The position numbers and the translations under genes are program-made. Below are positions 1 through 11,700 of a stretch of DNA of 64,000 nt, piece after piece. Below the pieces are notes generated by a model. It did no database searches, had not been told where the DNA came from, and saw only the letters and a list, made by a program, of their open reading frames with translations. The stretch's first letter is position 1. Every line of letters starts with the position of its first letter. Source of the DNA: Novosphingobium sp. (GTDB taxonomy: Bacteria; Pseudomonadota; Alphaproteobacteria; Sphingomonadales; Sphingomonadaceae); NCBI GenBank assembly GCA_017745295.1, contig JAGHZR010000020.1, forward strand, positions 1-64,000, in the 5' to 3' direction.

Positions 1-5
1 AGGAT

Positions 6-33
6 GCCCGGCCTTCGTGCCGGGCTTTCTTTT
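6..33 (+). terminator. Rho-independent terminator
   Basis: A 7-bp GC stem (GCCCGGC at 6-12 and GCCGGGC at 19-25) with a 6-nt loop is followed by a T-rich tail at 26-33. It reads as the terminator of a plus-strand gene ending before the window. Confidence 0.8.
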
Positions 34-147
34 AGGTGATCACGGCCGATCCTTCTTCAAATCACAGCATTGCGGATGGCCGCGCCGAAAGGCAGCAACC
101 GGTTCGCCAATTTCGCAGGATTTGGCACGCCGCGAAAGCCACTACAG

Positions 148-265
148 TTCGTGCTTTCGAGTAGGAATTCGAAAAATCGTTCGTGCTTTCGAGTAGAAAT
201 TACCCTTGAATTCGTGCTTTCGAATAGAAATTCGGACGCCAAATTCGTGCTTTCGAGTAGAAATT
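148..265 (+). repeat. Four phased iteron-like direct repeats
   Basis: Four copies of a 22-bp unit beginning TTCGTGCTTTCGAGTAGAAA start at 148, 180, 211 and 244. The periods are 32, 31 and 33 bp, about three helical turns, so all copies face the same side of the DNA. Copy 1 has G for A near its 3' end and copy 3 has A for G in GAGTAG. The same unit recurs singly at 17752, 46643 and 50925 and, inverted, at 51904 just upstream of repA. Phased direct repeats shared with a repA gene are typical of iteron binding sites, so this is a candidate replication origin or copy-control locus. No repA lies next to this cluster. Confidence 0.75.
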
Positions 266-345
266 GCGCTTCTGCGAATCAGCGACTGAGCGACCTCCCG
301 ATTTCCGGATGTCGGGGCGCGACGAAGTATGCGCTGGAACCAGCT

Positions 346-384
346 AGATATCTACTGGATACGAAATAGTATCTTTTTGGTATC
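346..384. promoter_or_regulatory. GATAC/GTATC repeat cluster
   Basis: AGATATC (346-352), GGATAC (357-362), GTATC (369-373) and GGTATC (379-384) are spaced about one helical turn apart. Similar clusters occur at 5308-5335, 44523-44561 and 50775-50812. This looks like an operator for a DNA-binding protein encoded on this replicon. The protein is unknown. Confidence 0.35.
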
Positions 385-790
385 TTATTCGAGGGGCTTT
401 TCTGCCACCTGCGCTTTCTGCGCGAAGGCCGTGCCGCTACGAAAATGCCAAGAGCATTCTCCAACCGCATGCCCGGTCGATTTAGCTAACGCCCGTCAAG
501 TCAGACAAGCCGTCTTATAAAAACGTCAACATACGCGCATTATACATTCGTTAACCCGCCGGAAACGAAATTCACGTCGAGCCAAATTTAGGTTGATTTT
601 ATTCTAAAAGAATTTAGCCGCGATTGCGAGTTCTGCGGATTTTGAATTCTAAATCGCAAACTTCAACGAGAAAAGTCCGCTGAAAATGCGGGTCGCTATG
701 TGCCGGTTCCTTTTTGGATATGGTGACAGTCGATAGAAAGGCGGGGCTTGCCTTTCGTCGCTTAGGTGTTCGTTTTTGAGGGGGGAATTT
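385..790. other. Non-coding leader upstream of the first autotransporter
   Basis: No credible gene is seen. The stretch from about 510 to 660 is much more AT-rich than its surroundings and probably holds the promoter of the autotransporter starting at 791. The segment GAGGGGGG at 779-786 is its ribosome binding site. No clear minus-35/minus-10 pair could be assigned by eye. Confidence 0.5.
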
Positions 791-3700
791 ATGACATTTG
801 TTGAAAATTACGGCTCAGCGATCCGGATTGCTCGCGGATTGCCCAAGGCACGGCTGTTTTCCGGCGCGGGCATTGCAGCACTCGCTCTGGTGATGGTCAC
901 GCCGGCAATGGCCCAGACGGCAACCTGGCAAGGAACGGTCGATGATGACTGGAGCAACGATGCCAACTGGTCGGGCGGCCTCGCTCCGACCAGTTCGAGC
1001 GGCGTTGTGTTCGTCACGCCTTCCGCTTCGACGCCTCAGCCTGTCCTCGACGGTGTATCGGGCGACGCCTCGACCCTCTATCTCGGCTCCTTGGACGGCG
1101 CATCGCTGACCATCCGAAATGGCGGCGTGCTGAATGTCGGCAGTGCCGTCATCTCTAACCGTACCAACGATGTTGCCGCGGTGGGCGTCGCGCAGGAAAG
1201 CGGCTCCGTCACGGTGACCGGCGGCGGATCGCTGCTGGACTCAGATTTCCTGACGATCGGCTTCTATGGCACCGGCGCATTGACAGTCGCCGAGGGCGGA
1301 CAGGTGGTGTCGACCGGCAGCCAGAGTGTCGGGCTCCATGCCGGTAGCAAGGGCACACTCACCATGTCCGGGCAGGGCACCCAGCTGCAAGGCACGTCCC
1401 TGTATTTCGGGGCCAATGGCGAAGGCGAGCTCAATCTTTCCGGCGGTGCGAAGATACAGACCCAGACCGGCGCTTTTGGCGTGAATGCCGGTTCGAAGGG
1501 CACAGGCACCGTCGACGGCGCCGAAACCAGCTGGGTCATGTCGACCTCCAGCCTGACCCTGGGCGGAGCTGGCGAAGGCGAGCTTACCGTCACCGGCGGC
1601 GCGCTTGTTTCGACGGGGACCCGCATCACGATCGGTAGCAGCATCACCGGAGAAGGGACGCTGACCGTATCGGGCGCAGGCAGCCGCGTCACATCCGCGA
1701 CGGATATCATCGTCGGCAGCAGTGGATCGGGCCATGTCAGCGTCTCCAACGGAGGCCAGTTCAGCGGCAACACGATTTCCATCGGTTTGGGAACGGACGG
1801 CGTCGGGACGCTTGTCCTCGATGGCGCCGAAACGCTGGTCAAGGGCAACGGCTATGTGATGCTCGGCACCTCGGGCCACGGTGAAGCCACGGTCTCGAAC
1901 GGGGCTACCCTGAAGGCAGACGGCGTTCTGGGTGTCTCGCTGGGTTACTATGCAGGCTCTTCCGGGGTGCTGAACATCGGCGCGGCCACTGGAGATGCCG
2001 CAGTGGCCGCCGGCAACATCGACGCGGCCTATGGCATCCAGCTCCGCATGGCATCGAGCCGGTTGGTCCTCAATCACACCAACACCGACTATGAGCTGGG
2101 CGCGAAGCTGCTGGGCATCGGCGCGGTGGATGTGCTGGCGGGTACGACGATCTTTTCCGGCGACAACAGCGGCTTTTCGGGCAGCCTGACGGTCGACGGC
2201 GGCAAGGCGGTTCTGGCGAGCGCAATGAATGCGGCCAGCACGGCCATCAACGCCGGCGGCACCTTGCAGATCGGCAACGGCGGCGCGAGCGGTTCGCTGA
2301 ACAGCGACATCGTGAACAATGGCGCGCTGGTCTTCGATCGCGCCGATGCCCTCGTGCACAATCGGGTCATCTCCGGTTCCGGTAGCCTGACCGTGGCGGG
2401 CGGGCAGATCACGCTGAGCGGGATGAATACCTACACCGGTGCAACCACGATCGATGCCGGGGCCACGCTGGCCCTGACCGGGCAGGGCCGGATCAACCAG
2501 TCGAGCAATGTGACCGTTAACGGCACATTCGACGTGACCGGCGCCGCCAGCGCGCAGATCAAGGATCTGGGCGGCAGCGGCACCGTGATCCTCGGCAATG
2601 CCGGACTGATGGTGAACAACGCCTCGCAGGCTTTTTCCGGGCAGTTCACCGGCACCGGCGGCCTGACGGTCATGGGCGGCACGCTGACCCTGACCGGTAC
2701 AGCCGATATCGCCTCGATCGCCATCGGCAATGGCGCCGCCGTCGTGATCGGCGCGGGCGGCTCCACCGGTTCGACCAATGCCAGCGTCACCAACTACGGC
2801 ACGCTGGCCTTCAACCGCGCGGATGACGTCAGCTATGCCGGGGCGATCACCGGGCCGGGCACGACCGTCAAGACCGGCGCCAACACGGTGGCCTTCACCG
2901 GCTCGATGAGCGGCGGGTTGCTCGATGTGCAGCAGGGCTCGGCGTTGTTTACCGGCGCAATCAACAGCGATGCGCGGATCGGCGCGGACGGCACGCTGGT
3001 CTTCGCCAATAGCGGCACGACCACCAACCGCGGCAAGCTGAGCGGCACCGGGTCCGTCGTAAAGACCGGCAGCGGCACGATCACCCTTTCCGGCGACAGC
3101 AGCGCCTTTGCCGGTACGGCAAACATCACGGGAGGCACGCTGCTTCTGACCGGCAAGCTCGGCGGCGATGTCGTCATCGATGCCGGCGGCACGCTGCAAG
3201 TGGGCAACGGCGTGCGGGACGGCGACCTTCTGGCCGACACCGTGAACGACGGCACGCTGATCTTCCAGCAGACCGGCGACTATGACTATGCCGGTGCGCT
3301 CTCGGGCAATGGCGGGCTCGTCAAGCGGGGTGACGGCCTCCTGACGCTGTCCGGCGATTATCGCTATACCGGCTCCACCGTGGTGGAAGGCGGATTGGTT
3401 CGCCTTACTGCGGAGCTCGACAGCGGGACCGACCTCGTCTTGAACGGCGGCACCTTCGACCTTGGCGGCCGGGACCAGCAAGTCGCCGGGCTGAGCGGCA
3501 CGAGCGGCACACTGGCGCTGGGCGCCGGCGCGCTGACCGTGGTGCAGGGCGAGAATAGCAGCTTCGGCGGCAATCTCACCGGCACGGGCAGCTTCATCAA
3601 GGCAGGCGAGGGCACACTGAACCTCACGGGCACCAACAGCTTCTCGGGCCGGGTGGACGTGAACGACGGGCGTCTGGCTATCAACGGCACCTTGCCGGGC

Positions 3701-5218
3701 AGCGTCTTCGTCAACGACGGCGGTACGCTGGGCGGCAACGGTACGACCGGCACCATGGTCGTCCGCAACGGCGGCACGCTGGCCCCCGGCAATTCGATCG
3801 GCACGCTCAACGTGAACGGCAACGTCCGCTTCGAGGCCGGGTCGGTCTATGAAGTGGAGGTCAATGCGGCAGGCGAAAGCGACAGGCTCGTCGCCAGCGG
3901 CACGGCCACCATCGATGGCGGGACGGTGTCGGTTCTGGCCGCGGCGGGCAACTACCGCTGGACCAGCGACTATGTGATCCTGAGCGCAGCCGGCGGCGTG
4001 ACCGGCACGTTCGACGACACCGACGTCGATCTGCCCTTCCTGACCCCCTCCTTGCGCTACGACGCCAATGACGTGGTGCTGACACTGGTGCGCAACGACC
4101 GCAGCTTTGCAAGCACGGCAGGAACGCCCAACCAGCGGGCCGTCGCTCTCGCGCTCGATAGCGGCAACCGGAACAACGGTCTCTATCGTGCCGTGGCCGG
4201 GCAGACCGCTACCTCGGGTGCGGTGCAGGCGTTCGATGCCCTTTCCGGCGAACTCTGGGCCACCACGGGCACGATGATGGTGGACCGCACCCGCCGCCTC
4301 GGCGAGACGGTGCTGGGCCGACTGGAGCAGGCCGATACGACCAGCCATGCCCTTGCACGGGTCGGCAGCGCGTCCACGCAGACGCAGGGCGGGCTGACCG
4401 GCATCTGGGGCCAGGCCATCGGCTCATGGAACAGCGCCCGGAGCAACGGCAATGCGGCGCGCGCTTCGCAGAGCAGCTTCGGGTTCATCACCGGCGTCGA
4501 TCACCTGCTGGGCGACTGGCGCATCGGCGTGGCCTTCAGCCATGGCAAGGACGACGTGCGCGTGAACGGCCGCGCGTCCGAGGCGAGCGTCACCGGCAAC
4601 AGCGCCGTGGCTTATGTCGGCGGCGGTTGGGGCGCTTTCCGCACCCGGATCGGGGCGTCCTACACCTGGCTGGACGTCGAAGGCACGCGCCACGTCGTGT
4701 TCCCAGGCGTCGCGGAAGATGTCTCCGGCAGCTATGACGGCAAGGCCGCCGCGGCATTCGGCGAGATCAGCTATGGCCTGTCGCTGGGCGCCGCTCTGGT
4801 CGAGCCTTTCGCAGGTGTGAACCACGTCCATCTCAAGACTGACAGGTTCGCCGAAAGCGGCGGCGCGCTGACCGGCCTGGACGTCGCCAGGACGACGCGC
4901 GACGTGACCTACACCACCCTGGGTCTGCGTCTCGGTGCCGTGCTGCCGGTTTCGGAGCAGGCGGCGATCACGCCGCGCGTTTCGGCTGCCTGGCTGCATG
5001 GGTTCGGCGACGTAGGGGCGAGGGGGCTCCACCGCCTTCCCACAGGCGATGCCTTCACCATCGAAGGCCTGCCGGTCGTGCGCAATGCACTCCGGCTTGA
5101 GGCGGGCGCGCAGGCGAATATCCTCCCCGGCGGATCGCTCGGCATCTCCTATGTCGGCAACCTCTCCGACCAGTGGCGCGACCACGGCCTGAAGCTGGGC
5201 TTCTCCTACAGCTTCTGA
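791..5218 (+). CDS. Type Va autotransporter adhesin (1475 aa)
   Basis: This is a self-secreting surface protein whose passenger is exported through its own C-terminal outer-membrane barrel. A signal peptide covers residues 1 to about 41 (hydrophobic core IAALALVMVTP, cleavage after AMA). It is followed by a long Gly/Thr/Ser-rich beta-helical passenger with many autotransporter-associated repeats of the type GSGTITLSGDSSAFAGT, and by a GGTLAPGNSIGTL motif near residue 995. The barrel covers about 1200-1475 and ends in aromatic LGFSYSF, the usual BAM recognition end. The ATG at 791 is preferred because GAGGGGG lies just before it; an in-frame TTG at 776 lies upstream of that site. The ligand is unknown. 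A terminator-like hairpin follows the stop. Confidence 0.92.
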   Translation: MTFVENYGSAIRIARGLPKARLFSGAGIAALALVMVTPAMAQTATWQGTVDDDWSNDANWSGGLAPTSSSGVVFVTPSASTPQPVLDGVSGDASTLYLGSLDGASLTIRNGGVLNVGSAVISNRTNDVAAVGVAQESGSVTVTGGGSLLDSDFLTIGFYGTGALTVAEGGQVVSTGSQSVGLHAGSKGTLTMSGQGTQLQGTSLYFGANGEGELNLSGGAKIQTQTGAFGVNAGSKGTGTVDGAETSWVMSTSSLTLGGAGEGELTVTGGALVSTGTRITIGSSITGEGTLTVSGAGSRVTSATDIIVGSSGSGHVSVSNGGQFSGNTISIGLGTDGVGTLVLDGAETLVKGNGYVMLGTSGHGEATVSNGATLKADGVLGVSLGYYAGSSGVLNIGAATGDAAVAAGNIDAAYGIQLRMASSRLVLNHTNTDYELGAKLLGIGAVDVLAGTTIFSGDNSGFSGSLTVDGGKAVLASAMNAASTAINAGGTLQIGNGGASGSLNSDIVNNGALVFDRADALVHNRVISGSGSLTVAGGQITLSGMNTYTGATTIDAGATLALTGQGRINQSSNVTVNGTFDVTGAASAQIKDLGGSGTVILGNAGLMVNNASQAFSGQFTGTGGLTVMGGTLTLTGTADIASIAIGNGAAVVIGAGGSTGSTNASVTNYGTLAFNRADDVSYAGAITGPGTTVKTGANTVAFTGSMSGGLLDVQQGSALFTGAINSDARIGADGTLVFANSGTTTNRGKLSGTGSVVKTGSGTITLSGDSSAFAGTANITGGTLLLTGKLGGDVVIDAGGTLQVGNGVRDGDLLADTVNDGTLIFQQTGDYDYAGALSGNGGLVKRGDGLLTLSGDYRYTGSTVVEGGLVRLTAELDSGTDLVLNGGTFDLGGRDQQVAGLSGTSGTLALGAGALTVVQGENSSFGGNLTGTGSFIKAGEGTLNLTGTNSFSGRVDVNDGRLAINGTLPGSVFVNDGGTLGGNGTTGTMVVRNGGTLAPGNSIGTLNVNGNVRFEAGSVYEVEVNAAGESDRLVASGTATIDGGTVSVLAAAGNYRWTSDYVILSAAGGVTGTFDDTDVDLPFLTPSLRYDANDVVLTLVRNDRSFASTAGTPNQRAVALALDSGNRNNGLYRAVAGQTATSGAVQAFDALSGELWATTGTMMVDRTRRLGETVLGRLEQADTTSHALARVGSASTQTQGGLTGIWGQAIGSWNSARSNGNAARASQSSFGFITGVDHLLGDWRIGVAFSHGKDDVRVNGRASEASVTGNSAVAYVGGGWGAFRTRIGASYTWLDVEGTRHVVFPGVAEDVSGSYDGKAAAAFGEISYGLSLGAALVEPFAGVNHVHLKTDRFAESGGALTGLDVARTTRDVTYTTLGLRLGAVLPVSEQAAITPRVSAAWLHGFGDVGARGLHRLPTGDAFTIEGLPVVRNALRLEAGAQANILPGGSLGISYVGNLSDQWRDHGLKLGFSYSF

Positions 5219-5230
5219 ACCGACTGAGCG

Positions 5231-5260
5231 GGGAGGAGTCACAGACCCGTGGCTCCTCCC
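5231..5260 (+). terminator. Terminator-like hairpin after autotransporter 1
   Basis: A 12-bp stem pairs 5231-5242 with 5249-5260 (one G-U pair, 6-nt loop) 12 bases after the stop codon. No T-tract follows, so it may terminate weakly or protect the 3' end of the message. Confidence 0.5.
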
Positions 5261-5659
5261 TCGCCAAGCCTGCCTCAAGTTACCAACGGCGCTACCCAGT
5301 AGCTACCGGATATCATTTGGTATCCTTTAGATATCATCATGATCAATTCTGGTTGGACCTGGCTCAAGGCGTCATCGCTCACGCATCGCCGCTGCCCTCG
5401 TGACGCCGCGAAAGGAAAGTACTGACACCGGCATCGGGATGTCCCCGCTGGCCTGTGCTCGTACCACGGTCTGAGCTGCCGTACGCGGGATGACACCGTC
5501 ATCCGTTTCCTCAATGAATGGCGTACCTCCGCCGGTCGTACCCAGGCGCTTCCAAATGATTTCGGGTTCGGTGGAATCTGGGGCGCAACGTCCCTCGGGT
5601 GCCCGACAGGGCACCGCCAAATAAAAACTGTCTGACCGCCGCCGCTCGGCGCAGCTATG
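5261..5659. other. Intergenic region between convergent autotransporters
   Basis: No gene is called here. A GATATC/GGTATC cluster lies at 5308-5335 (GGATATC, GGTATCC, AGATATC). The segment 5372-5620 is open on the minus strand for 82 codons, but it has no recognisable domain and no good ribosome binding site, so it is treated as non-coding or as a remnant. Confidence 0.4.
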
Positions 5660-5694
5660 AAAAAGGCGCCGCGACCTTTCGGGTCGCGGCGCCT
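5660..5694 (-). terminator. Rho-independent terminator of autotransporter 2
   Basis: A perfect 12-bp GC stem (5665-5676 with 5682-5693) and a 5-nt loop are followed, on the minus strand, by five T residues (AAAAA at 5660-5664 on the plus strand). It lies about 30 bases after the stop of the minus-strand autotransporter. Confidence 0.9.
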
Positions 5695-5723
5695 GAAGTA
5701 TTCAGCGCGTCTTGCGCAGACGT

Positions 5724-8700
5724 TTAGAAGCGCAGGGTCACGCTGGTGCGTGCTCCGTAGCTGGAGGCGTTGCCGACATCGCCCTCGACCGTCCACGACA
5801 GGCCCGGGGTGAGGTTCACGCGGCTTCCCAGGCCGATGCGGGCGCGGGTGCCGGTGAAGCCCGGATTGCGGACGGTGAAGGCCGCATCTTCCGAGACGAC
5901 GCTGGCGGTCACGTCCAGCATCCCGTTCGAGAAGTCCTGGTCCAGGCTCGCCTTCAAGAAGCCCTGCCAGTTCGGCTGCAGCATGTAGCCACCCGTCAGG
6001 CGCGCACGCAGCATCGTGTTGTTGTCGCGCTGGGCCGAGACCGAGAGGGCGTCGAGCGCCGACACGCCGGTTTCATCGAAAGCATGGACCTTGGACGAGA
6101 CCCGCAGCACTTCCGCCGTGGCGTCGAGGCTGGCCCGCTTGCCCTGGGTGAAGTACTCGATGCCGCCGCCGAACACGGTGCTCTTGCCGCTCACGTCGCC
6201 GAACGAGGCAGTGCCGGCGTTGGTCTCGCGCTTGCCGTCGAAGCCGTAGTCACCATAGGTGAAGCGGGCCATCAGGCGCAGCGAGCCGTCGAGCGCGACC
6301 GGAGCCGAAGCGCCGATGGAGAACTGGTCTCCCTTGGCATCGCTGCTCAGGTACTGCGAATGGATCTTGCCGTCGGTGTGGGCATAGGCTGCCTGCACCT
6401 TGGCGATACCGAACTCCGCTGCGACGCCGAGGTTGAAGCGGCGGTCGGTCGACTTGAAGCGGGCATAGCCTTCTTCGTTGCGGCTCTTGCTGCTGTCGTA
6501 GGCGATCGAGCCGGTGACGTAGAACGCCTTGTCGGCCAGCTGGTCGTACCCGCCGAGGTCGGCGAGGTTGTTCAGCATCGACAGCCTCTGGTGCTCGACG
6601 AGACCGGTGTAAGCTTCCGGCGAGGCCTTGTCGAACGTGCTCGCGAGGGTCTGGGCATTACCGCCCGCCAGCGCGCTGGTCACATATTCGAGCAGGCGTC
6701 CGCCACGGAACTGGTCCACGCCGCCGCTACGCGCCACGCGCAGCTGCTGGAGCATCGCCTTCTGGTTGGCCGTCTTGGCCGCCGCAGCCACGAAGCTGTC
6801 GCCGGTGTAGTTGCCCAGGCCCACGACCGTGCCGGTCGAGAGGTTGAAGGCCACGGCCTTGCCGAAGTTGCTCGTCGCCGTGCCGAACTGGCCGGAGACC
6901 GCACCCGGCGCCACGTTGAAGATCTGCACCTTCTGGCCCAACGCCAGCTCGAAATCGTTCGAGTTGGAGATGGCGAGGGTCGATCCGGCCTTGAGCGTCA
7001 GCTTGCCCGAGACATTGACGAGGTCGTTGCCGCCGGTGACACCGGCGCCTGCCGTACCTTCGACCTCCATCGTCGAGACGGAGCCCGCGTCCAGCGTCAG
7101 GTCGGCGAAGCTGATCACGCCGGGCGAGTTGCCGGGGGCCAGGTTGCCGCCCGAACCCACCGTGGTCGCGCCGGTAACCGTACCGTTGCCCGAGAGCTTG
7201 CCGCCATTGGAGACGAGCAGGGTCTTGGAATTCAGCGCACCGCCACTCGTGCCGGTACCCAGGTGCAGCGAGCCGCCCTTGACGGTGGCATCCGTGGTGG
7301 TCGCCGTGCCCGCCAGGTTGAGCTGCCCGTCGACCGAGATCTGGGTGGCGTTGAGCGTGCCGCTCGACAGGACGTTCATCGTGCTGCCGGACTGGACCGA
7401 GAAGATGCCCTTGTCGGCCTCGATGGTGTTGCCCAGGTTGAACGAGCCGCTGGTGAGCTGGACGCTGCCGGTGCCGGTGACAGTGCCCTCGAAGTTGCCG
7501 CCGTTGGCAAGGTAGAGGTTGTTGCCGTTGAGGGCGAGGGTGCCGGTGCCGCTCAGATCGTTGATCGTCTGATTACCCTTGACCAGCGTCAGGCCGGCAT
7601 TCTTCGCGATATCGACCTTGAGGGCCGAGCTCAGGATGCCTGCGCCGTCCACCGCGACGGTGCCGAGCGTGATGTACAGCTCGCCCGGAGCGAAGCTGCC
7701 GGCCGCGCCGGACAGGGTGAGGGTGCCCGCGCCGGTCTTGACCATGGTGGCATTGCCGCCGGTGATCGAACCGGCATAAGTCCCGTTGATGGCCTGATCG
7801 ACCGTCAGGACGCTGCCGCTGGCCAGTGCGATCGTTCCGCCGGTGCCCGAAAGCGAGCCGGTGGTGAGGTTCGCGCTCGTGGTCAGGGCGCCGCCGTTCT
7901 GGACGTAGTCACCGGTGACGGTGATGTCGGCATGGGCCAGGATCGAGCCGGCATTGGTCAGCGAGCCGAAGTGGTTGACCGAACCGGCCGCCAGATCGAC
8001 CATCCCCGTCGCGGCGTTGGCGAAGCCGCCCTCGACCTTCAGGGTGCCCTGGTTGGTGACGGTGCCTGCGTTGACGAGATGGCCGAGGTTGGCAACCGCA
8101 CCCTGGCCCAGGGCGATCGTGCCGTTCGCGGCATTGGTGGCCACGCCCGAGACATTGAGGGTGCCCATGTTGACCGGCATGGAGCGGGCCAGGTTGGACA
8201 GTCCGGCAATGTCGATCAGACCGCTGTTGGTCAGTTCGTCAAGCGAGGCAACCGCGTGGACACGGGTAATGCCGGCGTTGATCAGCGTGGCGATCGCATC
8301 GTCGACCCCCATGGTGAAGGTGGCCGGGGCATTGACCGAGACGCCGAGGCTGTCGGCGAAAGTCGCGCCATTGCTGGTGTCGAGGCCGCCTTCGGCAACG
8401 GTCAGGCCGCCCTTGAAGGTGTTGGCACCGCTCAGGTACAGAGTGCCTTCGCCGGTCTTCACCAGCTTGCCCGCGCCGTCGAACACGCCCTGGTAGAGAC
8501 TGTTGCCCGACTGATCGATCACCAGCGTGTTGACCACGGCGCCGCTGACGCCGCCGAGGCCGACGATCGCGCCGGGATTGCCCTGGAAGGCGGTGGTGGT
8601 GATGGTGCGGGTGGCAGCGGTTTCGACGCCGTCGACCATGTTGCCCAGCACGGAGAGGTAGCCGTTCTGATAGACGTTCTGCGCCGACAGATCCCCGCCC

Positions 8701-11700
8701 AGGTACCATAGGCCGGAGTTATGGGCCCACAAGGAAGCATCGACGTTGCCCAGCGTCATCAACTGGCCACCGGCATTGTCGAAAATGAGGGAGTTCACAT
8801 CGGAACCCAGCGTCAGCTTGCCGGCGTTGTAAACCTGGACGCCGTCGACCTTGCTGGAGAACAGCGCCTCGCCATCGGCCCGGTTGATGAGGTTGGAGAT
8901 CGCTGCATCGCCATAGACGATCGTGTTGCCACGGTTTTCCAGCGATGCCGCGTTCAGCTTGTCATAGGCAACCAGTTGGCCGGCCGCGCCGACATATCCG
9001 TTGGTCAGCTTCTCGGCGCCGTACAGTTCCAGGCGGCCGCCGTTGATCGTCAGGTAACCGCCGTTGGTGGCGTCCATCAGGCGTCCGGTGGTGCCGTTGA
9101 ACTTCGTGCTGACGAGGCCGTTGTTGACGATGAGGCCGGTCAGGCTGTTCTGCGCGGTGAAGTAGGCGGTGCCCGCATAGCCGGTGTCGTTGACGACCAG
9201 GTCGCCGCCCGACCACTGGCCCGCAAGAACGGCATAGTCGGTGCTGACGCTCTTGTTGTCATAGACGGCGAGGCGTCCGGTCAGACCGGCCAGGTTGACC
9301 GCGTTGACCAGCTTGACCGCACCCACGCCATACTCGCTGCCGAACACCAGCGTCGAGCCGGTGTTGACGAAGCCGCCCGCGTTCCAGGTCAGGGTCTGGC
9401 CGGTGCTGCTGCTGAGCGCGCCGAAGTTCAGCGTGATCCCGGCCGCATTAGCTGCCGCGAAACCGCCGCTGCCGGCCCAGCTGAGCTGGGTGGAAAGCGA
9501 GCCGACACGGCGCACCACGTCGGTGTTGAGCAGCCAGACGCCTGCGTTCTCGGTGGTGAGCGTGCCGATGCTGCCGCCGCCGTTGAAGGTCAGGTGGCTG
9601 TTGGCATTGAGGCCGACACCGTCAGCCGCCTCCAGCGAACCGCCGCCGATGTAGGTGGTGCCGGTGTAAGTGTTCTGGCCCAGGAGCTGGACGAGGCCGC
9701 CGCCGGTGATCTGCAGGCTGGCGCCCGCACCCGATGCGTTTGAGGCGCCCGCATAGCTGGCCGAGCTGTCGTCGCCGATCGAGCCTTCGAAGCGGATCAC
9801 ATGGCCGGTGCCGGGCGTCAGGGTGACGCTGGAACCCTTCATCATGAACAGGTCGGTGCCCGCCGCGTTGCCGGCCGAGCCGCCGTTATTGGACGAACCC
9901 GCAAGCGAGGCGTTGTTCTGGAACAGCGCGTCGCCGGCGATGATCAGGGTGCCGCCGGTGCGCACGAAGATCGCGCCGCCGTAGCCCGAACCGCCACCGC
10001 CGCCGGTGCCGTCGCCCGAGGAGCCCACGCCGCCGCCGAAGCCGGCCGAGCCGCCCGCACCGGCATCGCCGTCCTGCGCCGCGCCCGTGGAACCGCCTGC
10101 GCCCGCCGAACCGCCGGAGCCGCCACCTGCGCCGAAGCCGCCCGCGCCGCCGTCGCCGCCGTCGCCGCCGGTGCCGCCGTCGGTGCTGGAGTAGGCACCG
10201 TTACCGCCCTTGCCGCCGTTGCCGCCCGCGCCGCCGCCGTAGAAGATACCGCCGTCGCCGCCGTCACCGCCGTTGCCGCCGTCGCCGCCCAGGCCCACGG
10301 TGCCGTTGTTGAGATCGACGATCCACTTGGCCAGCGAGGCGCTGGCAACCGCCACATTGGCCCAGTCGTCCACGACTTGCGCGGTCTTGATCACCGCGGT
10401 CGCGAAGCTCCAGTCAGCCCAGCTGGACGCGGCTTCGGCCGTGTCGTTGATCGCGGAAATGGTGGAGGAACTGACCGCCATGATGCGTTCGGTGTTGAAC
10501 GGCATGCCGGACGAACCGTTGCCGCCGTTGCCGCCCTTGCCGCCGGTCGCGTTGACGCCGTCGCCAGCGCCGTAGCCGTTGGTGCCGGCGCGGCCTTCAC
10601 CGTCGCTCAGCAGGGCATCGAAAGTGCTGCCGCCCTTGCCGTTGGCGCCGTTGCCGCCCACCGTTCCGGTGGCGGCGATACCGTTCATCGAGCCGCCGTT
10701 CATCAGGTTGGCGGCGTTGGCGTCGATCTTGTAAGTGATGGTCTTGGTCGCCGGGTCGATGCCGGTGATGACCGCGTTATCGGGAACGCCGCCGCCGGTC
10801 AGCAGCGCGCCGACCTTGAGGCCGTCGATCGAGGCGACCGTCATCGTCGAGCCGGTGCTGGAAATCACCTTGCCGAACGACGCAACAAAAGTGTTGTCGG
10901 CGATGGCCGCGGCGGCGGCCGAGGAAACTGCGCTGCTCAGAGTGATCTTGGTGCCGTCGATGGCGACGATCCGGGTGCCCGAAGCGATGCCTTCGCCGCT
11001 CACTTCCATACCAACCGCCAGGTCGCTGCGCGCCGAAGAGAGAGTAATGACGTCGGAACCGACAACCGCGCCCTGCGTCGCGGCGCTGAAGCTGCTCGCG
11101 GTGGACGAGATCGCGTTCGAGAAAGTGATGCTGCCGTCGCTGCCGATCGCAGTGATCGTGGTACCGGCAGGGAAACCGTCACCGGTGACGGTCATGCCCA
11201 CGGCTAGCCCCGCCAGCGAGCCGACCGGCTTGATGGTGTTCGAACCCGTGACCGAGAAGCGCGCAGCTTCGAACGAAGTGACCGCGACGACCTTGAAATC
11301 GTTGACAGCCGCCGTGGTGCCGGTGCTGAGCGTCACCGAAACGGCATTGTTGCTGCTGTCGTAGGTGACGGCAGTGATGGTCGTGCCTTCGGCGATGCCG
11401 GTGCCGACGACGGCCATGCCCTTCTGCACCTGCCCTGCATTGAGGGTGCCCGAAAGCTTGAGCGTGGTGCTGCCTGCGGTGGCGCCGGTCTGGCCGTATT
11501 GCGCCTGGTCGACCGAGGCGGTGTTGATCGCCGAACCGGCCACCTTGATGCCGGAGGCGAAAGTCACGGAAGTGCCGCTGATGCTGGCGATCGTGCCCGT
11601 ACCGGCGGTGTCGCCGAAGGTCACGCCCGCGCCCGCACCGATCAGGCTGTTCGCGCCCGACATCGTGGCGCCGGTGATGAACAGATCGCCATTCACGTCG

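Noticed and set aside
148..265. CRISPR array
   Set aside because: The four units repeat every 31-33 bp, but the spacers are only 9-11 bp, no cas genes are near, and the same unit occurs singly elsewhere, so they are iteron-like.
57..369. Short frames across the iteron cluster on both strands
   Set aside because: Their repeated peptides (for example FVLSSRNS) are only translations of the repeated DNA units.
1241..4348. 1035-codon open frame on the minus strand opposite autotransporter 1
   Set aside because: It is an artefact of GC-rich third codon positions in repetitive beta-helix coding DNA. It has no start signal or domain, and its sequence is arginine/alanine-rich as expected of an antisense frame.
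5712..8711. 999-codon plus-strand frame opposite autotransporter 2, with two more at 8721 and 9801
   Set aside because: These are antisense shadows of the minus-strand autotransporter, whose signal peptide, barrel and terminator are all clear.
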